Shown here: positions 60,939 to 64,000 of the stretch, piece after piece
Position numbering within the stretch: the stretch's first letter is position 1
How the letters are laid out: the number at the start of each line of letters is the position of its first letter
DNA from: Emydura subglobosa
Lineage: Eukaryota > Chordata > Testudines > Chelidae
Length of the DNA: 64,000 bases
Assembly: GCA_007922225.1 (NCBI GenBank)
Contig: ML679970.1
Coordinates: forward strand, 24,420,631 to 24,484,630
Direction: 5' to 3'
Translations under genes and position numbers: made by a program
Notes under the pieces: generated by a model
What the model was told of the DNA's origin: nothing
Databases searched by the model: none
The model's input: only the letters and a program-made list of their open reading frames with translations

Positions 60939-60968
60939 TAAAAAAACAAAACAAAACAAAACAAAACC
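60939..60968 (+). repeat. (AAAAC)n microsatellite
   Basis: About five AAAAC units, preceded by an A run. Confidence 0.9.
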
Positions 60969-61005
60969 CAACAAATTTTTGTAATCTTTACTCCTTACTC
61001 CCATC

Positions 61006-61179
61006 CAGGTGGGCATGAGAAATAATCTGAAGTATAGATTGTGCAATCCGGAAGTAGGAACCTTCGCAGCAGCCAAGCCCAAGGAGAAAACTTGAGCTGA
61101 ACTTTAAGTTGCATTATTGTTAATTTCTTTGTTCTTAAACTAAACCCCATGAAGAAAGCAAGTTTTGACTCCACAGTGC
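61006..61179 (+). repeat. Diverged direct repeat, copy 2
   Basis: AGGAACCTTCGCAGCAGCCA, GAGCTGAACTTTAAGTTGC, TTAATTTCTTTGTTCTTAA and TTTTGACTCCACAGTGCC match copy 1 in order, 990 bases downstream. Confidence 0.5.
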
Positions 61180-61238
61180 CTGGACTTTGTTATAAAGACA
61201 TTGGCAAAAGGACCTCTTCATAGTTACAAATTCACTAT

Positions 61239-61334
61239 GGGCCTGATATGGCCCCTTACTCACACTGATGAGCAGTCACCCAGACAATTAACCTTATTGA
61301 TGTCAATGCAAGTAAAGGGTTCCCAATCTGGCTC
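61239..61334. mobile_element. Palindromic MITE (TTACTCACA type)
   Basis: The left end GGGCCTGATATGGCCCCTTA and the inverted right end GAGCCAGATTGGGAACCCTT agree roughly; the second block TTACTCACACTGATGAG has an inverted counterpart near 61305. It is centred on CTTATTGATGTCAATG. It is a fuller member of the group seen as a half at 18178. Confidence 0.55.
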
Positions 61335-61339
61335 TATCC

Positions 61340-61474
61340 CAGTGGTTCTCAGCACAGAGCTGTGGCCCATGTGACATCAAAAGAGGTGGTATATATATTG
61401 TACAGATGCCGCCCACATAACACATAAAGACCTCCATATTCAGCCCACAGTGGTAAATAGGTTGAGAACCATTG
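61340..61474. mobile_element. hAT-type MITE
   Basis: 135 bp starting CAGTGGTTCTCAGC and ending GGTTGAGAACCATTG, whose inverse CAATGGTTCTCAACC matches the left end at most positions. The ends resemble the larger element at 47126. The flanking 8-mers CTCTATCC and CCCTGTGC agree at 5 of 8, so a target duplication is only weakly supported. Confidence 0.7.
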
Positions 61475-64000
61475 CCCTGTGCTTTCAGATCCTGGCACTT
61501 CAACAATCTTTTAGTATTAGCTAATAGGATACATGCAGCCATATAAACACATTTTCCTGTGGTAAAAGCAAAGCGCACAGACACAGCCAGACACATGCAT
61601 AAATAGACATTTATAGACAGACAGGGGGAGAGAGAAAACTTTCCAAATATTAAAATGAGTTCTAGAAACCATAATTTCAAAAATACAATGAAAGTTAGTC
61701 CAGAGACAGAAATTTCTTTCATTTAGGTATGTGTGTATATATATTGATATTGACATGAGTGAGGAAGAAATCAAAGGAAAGTTCAAGATACTAAGGTTCT
61801 TTTTTTTTTTTTTCTTTGCACAACTGATGCCTAGAATATATTACACTATATTTGAGTGAACTCTTGAAACTTTTTTAATTCCTTTGAAACTTACAATTGT
61901 CCTGGTTTTCACTCCTCTGAAAAGTGTTAAGCTTAGAAAGTTCTGAAGGGGTTTGTTTTTTAATTCCAGCCCCCCTTCCACCCACCCAACTTCATTTTGC
62001 GGTCATTTTTGTTTACAATATTCTGGAACTGGAAGCAGATTTTAGAGCACAGGCCTGCTGAGACTTAAATATCTCATTCCTTCTACTGGAAGGGTGGTTA
62101 ATACAAACAGACTGCCAGTAGTGGAGAACTGAACCAGCATCCTTCAGAGATTAAAAAAACAAACATTACATTGTATCTTTTACACATTTTCAGACCGCTG
62201 TAGCAAGTCATCTTTCAGTGTATTATAGAATATTAGCTAGTGATGGGTGAATCTCAAAAGTTGTGGAGTTTGGGTTAAGTTTAGCTGTGGCCAGAAATGT
62301 GAGATTATCCAATTCAAACAACCCAAACCATGATTTAGGCAGGAAATTTCAAGAGAAAAGGCTTTTCCATGAGATTTTCAGCATATTTCAGTCCCAATTC
62401 ACAGCATTACAATAAGAATTGGCCTATCCCACATCAGGCTGTCATTTCCAGTTCCAGACAGAAACTAGAAGGAAAAAGAATACCCAAACATTTCAAAAAC
62501 TTTACAAAAATGTTCACCTGGAGTTTGGATATAACAATTGGGAAACTACAGCAAAATATCTGATGAGACAGCCAGAACTGTCAGCCTTTGATTTACATAG
62601 TCTTCCTATAAAAACAAAAAAACTCCAAACTCTTTACTATTTGGCATTTACCTAAACTTAAATTTTGTAACCACGGGATGTTCAGATGCACAGCAAGACT
62701 ACAGTGAAACTGTCCAAATAGAATTGTAAAGACAGAGATATTGATATCCATGATGCCAGCTGTCCTGATGTCTGGCTATAATACAATCACTGGAATTTAA
62801 CAACTCTTCACTTGATATTCATAGTTGTTTCCTCTTTCAGAAATTGCTCCCCTTGAGGACTGCCACAGCCCAAGACTCATTAGTTCCATGGCCCAATGAA
62901 AGATGTTTACTTAGGTCAGATTTTGTTTTCATTTTTGGATTTTAGTATGATTTTTTTTTCTTCTAAATTGTTTACCAAACAAGAAGATAATATGAGTATT
63001 ACATTCTTACACACAGCAGCTAAGTGCTCCTAGATGCTACTTGATGTATATAATAATGGCTTTGTGGTGTTCTATTTTAAGCACCTAGCTTCTACTGCAA
63101 GCTACCCTCTAGTAACTGATAAAAATTAAAACACTGAAGCAACCACTTCGCTGCTCAGGGAAAATGCTCCCCCAGGAAGCTTTTGCAATTTTCTATGGTA
63201 TGGTAATTTAGCCATGTTTTAACTTTAAGTACATATTGACCATTTATACAAATGTTTATAGATGACTAGACAAGCCTCATGCAAATGTAAAGAATTCAAC
63301 CAACACACCTTTCCTGTCTTGAAGAAAGATGAAGGGTTTTATAATATGCTTCTGCCATCTCCTACATATTCAACTATAGACATGCTAAAACACTGTAAAC
63401 CTCAAAACACCCTAGTCTTTTCTAATAAATGGGAAAGTCAATGTGCTGTCGCGCTCAAAAAAGTCACAGATTCTATTATTTTTTCATCTTTCTCTTTCAG
63501 CTCCAAGGTTCTGTTGTTAGTTTTTGAGCCCACTTTAGGATAGAAATCCCGATAGGATATGGAAACACAGCTCAGCCCTAGGTCCTAGACCTAGGTCCAC
63601 CCAGTCTACGCTGTCTCTAATGGGACTCTTTAGAGAAAACAAGGCTAAATAACCAATGATTAGGAAATATCACCAAGATGAATTCACAAACCTGAACCCC
63701 AATCCTGCAATAAGAGCCATCATGTGGATCGATTAGTTTACATTTTGAAGGATAGTTTTGCAACAACATCTGGAATTGTATTTATTTATTCATGCATTCA
63801 GTGAAAGTCTAAATGTTTGCACAACTGATGAAAAAAATTATGACACAATGAGAAATACTTGCAGTTTATTCTGTGCCATTTCATGACTCAGAATTTTTGT
63901 TTTGTGAAATTTCCATAATTTGGCTGATTTTGTATCAGAACTTGCTAAATTTAAATTTTGATGTAGGTAATTAAAACTGTAAGCAAATAAAATTTTTACA
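61475..64000. other. Unannotated AT-rich stretch to window end
   Basis: T run at 61800-61813, otherwise ordinary AT-rich sequence. A 139-codon minus-strand ORF (61303-61722) overlaps the hAT MITE, and a 93-codon plus-strand ORF (63262-63543) has no recognisable features. No gene. Confidence 0.4.

Larger units (their letters stand above)
60191..61005. other. Sequence between the direct repeats
   Basis: Moderate GC with 60-79-codon ORFs lacking domains. It carries a poly(G) tract and an (AAAAC)n tract at its right end. Confidence 0.4.

Noticed and set aside
61303..61722. 139-codon minus-strand ORF
   Set aside because: Overlaps a hAT MITE and non-coding sequence.
1..64000. CRISPR arrays, operons, bacterial ribosome-binding sites, tRNA or rRNA genes, endogenous retroviral genes
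   Set aside because: None were seen; the sequence is vertebrate nuclear DNA in character and I found no evenly spaced short repeats, no convincing tRNA cloverleaf and no retroviral gag/pol/env motifs.

Overview
The window reads as vertebrate, most likely turtle (Testudines), nuclear DNA from an intergenic or intronic region. It is AT-rich, CpG-poor, and has no long open reading frame and no convincing multi-exon gene. Nearly all recognisable content is old transposable elements of kinds I know from turtle and other sauropsid genomes: CR1 LINEs, a Penelope-like element, MIR/CORE-type SINEs, hAT-type and Tigger-type DNA transposons, and many small palindromic elements whose ends read GTCTACACT or resemble ATCCTGCAA. 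The turtle call is from remembered repeat types, not from a database search.

Layout. 1-9 kb: a palindromic element at the left edge; a Penelope-like fragment whose two parts face opposite ways (1.73-2.23 kb); a nested locus at 4.4-5.1 kb, where an unclassified repeat was hit by a small DNA transposon and by a CCT8 (chaperonin theta) cDNA-like 5' fragment, with an uninterrupted copy of the same repeat at 6.5-6.7 kb; a second Penelope tail folded as a hairpin (5.9 kb); and a SINE at 8.4-8.6 kb. 9-32 kb: a degenerate 132-bp-period GC-rich tandem repeat (9.2-9.6 kb), a MIR (12.1 kb), a GTCTACACT element (18.3 kb), a Tigger-like element (19.2-19.7 kb) and scattered palindromic fragments. 32.9-38.3 kb: a long CR1 LINE with a recognisable ORF1 esterase domain, endonuclease and reverse transcriptase, all disabled, followed by a MIR/L2-type tail and the C-terminal end of a different LINE. 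43-50.4 kb: a cluster of DNA elements, a minus-strand CR1 3' end, a hAT element with a perfect 8-bp target duplication that carries a 77-bp GC-rich minisatellite, a second hAT MITE, and a MIR split by a later insertion. 53-61.5 kb: a GC/CA dinucleotide tract, a second copy of the non-CR1 LINE with an intact FADD motif, diverged direct repeats about 1 kb apart, and two DNA MITEs side by side.

No functional protein-coding gene, structured RNA gene, CRISPR array or operon was found. The only host-gene sequence recognised is the broken CCT8 fragment. No coherent undescribed biological system is visible. What is of interest is the insertion history: layered insertions that can be ordered by comparing copies within the window, and DNA transposons that have grown GC-rich minisatellites inside them. 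Family names given to repeats rest on recognition of sequence and need a repeat-library search to be firm.
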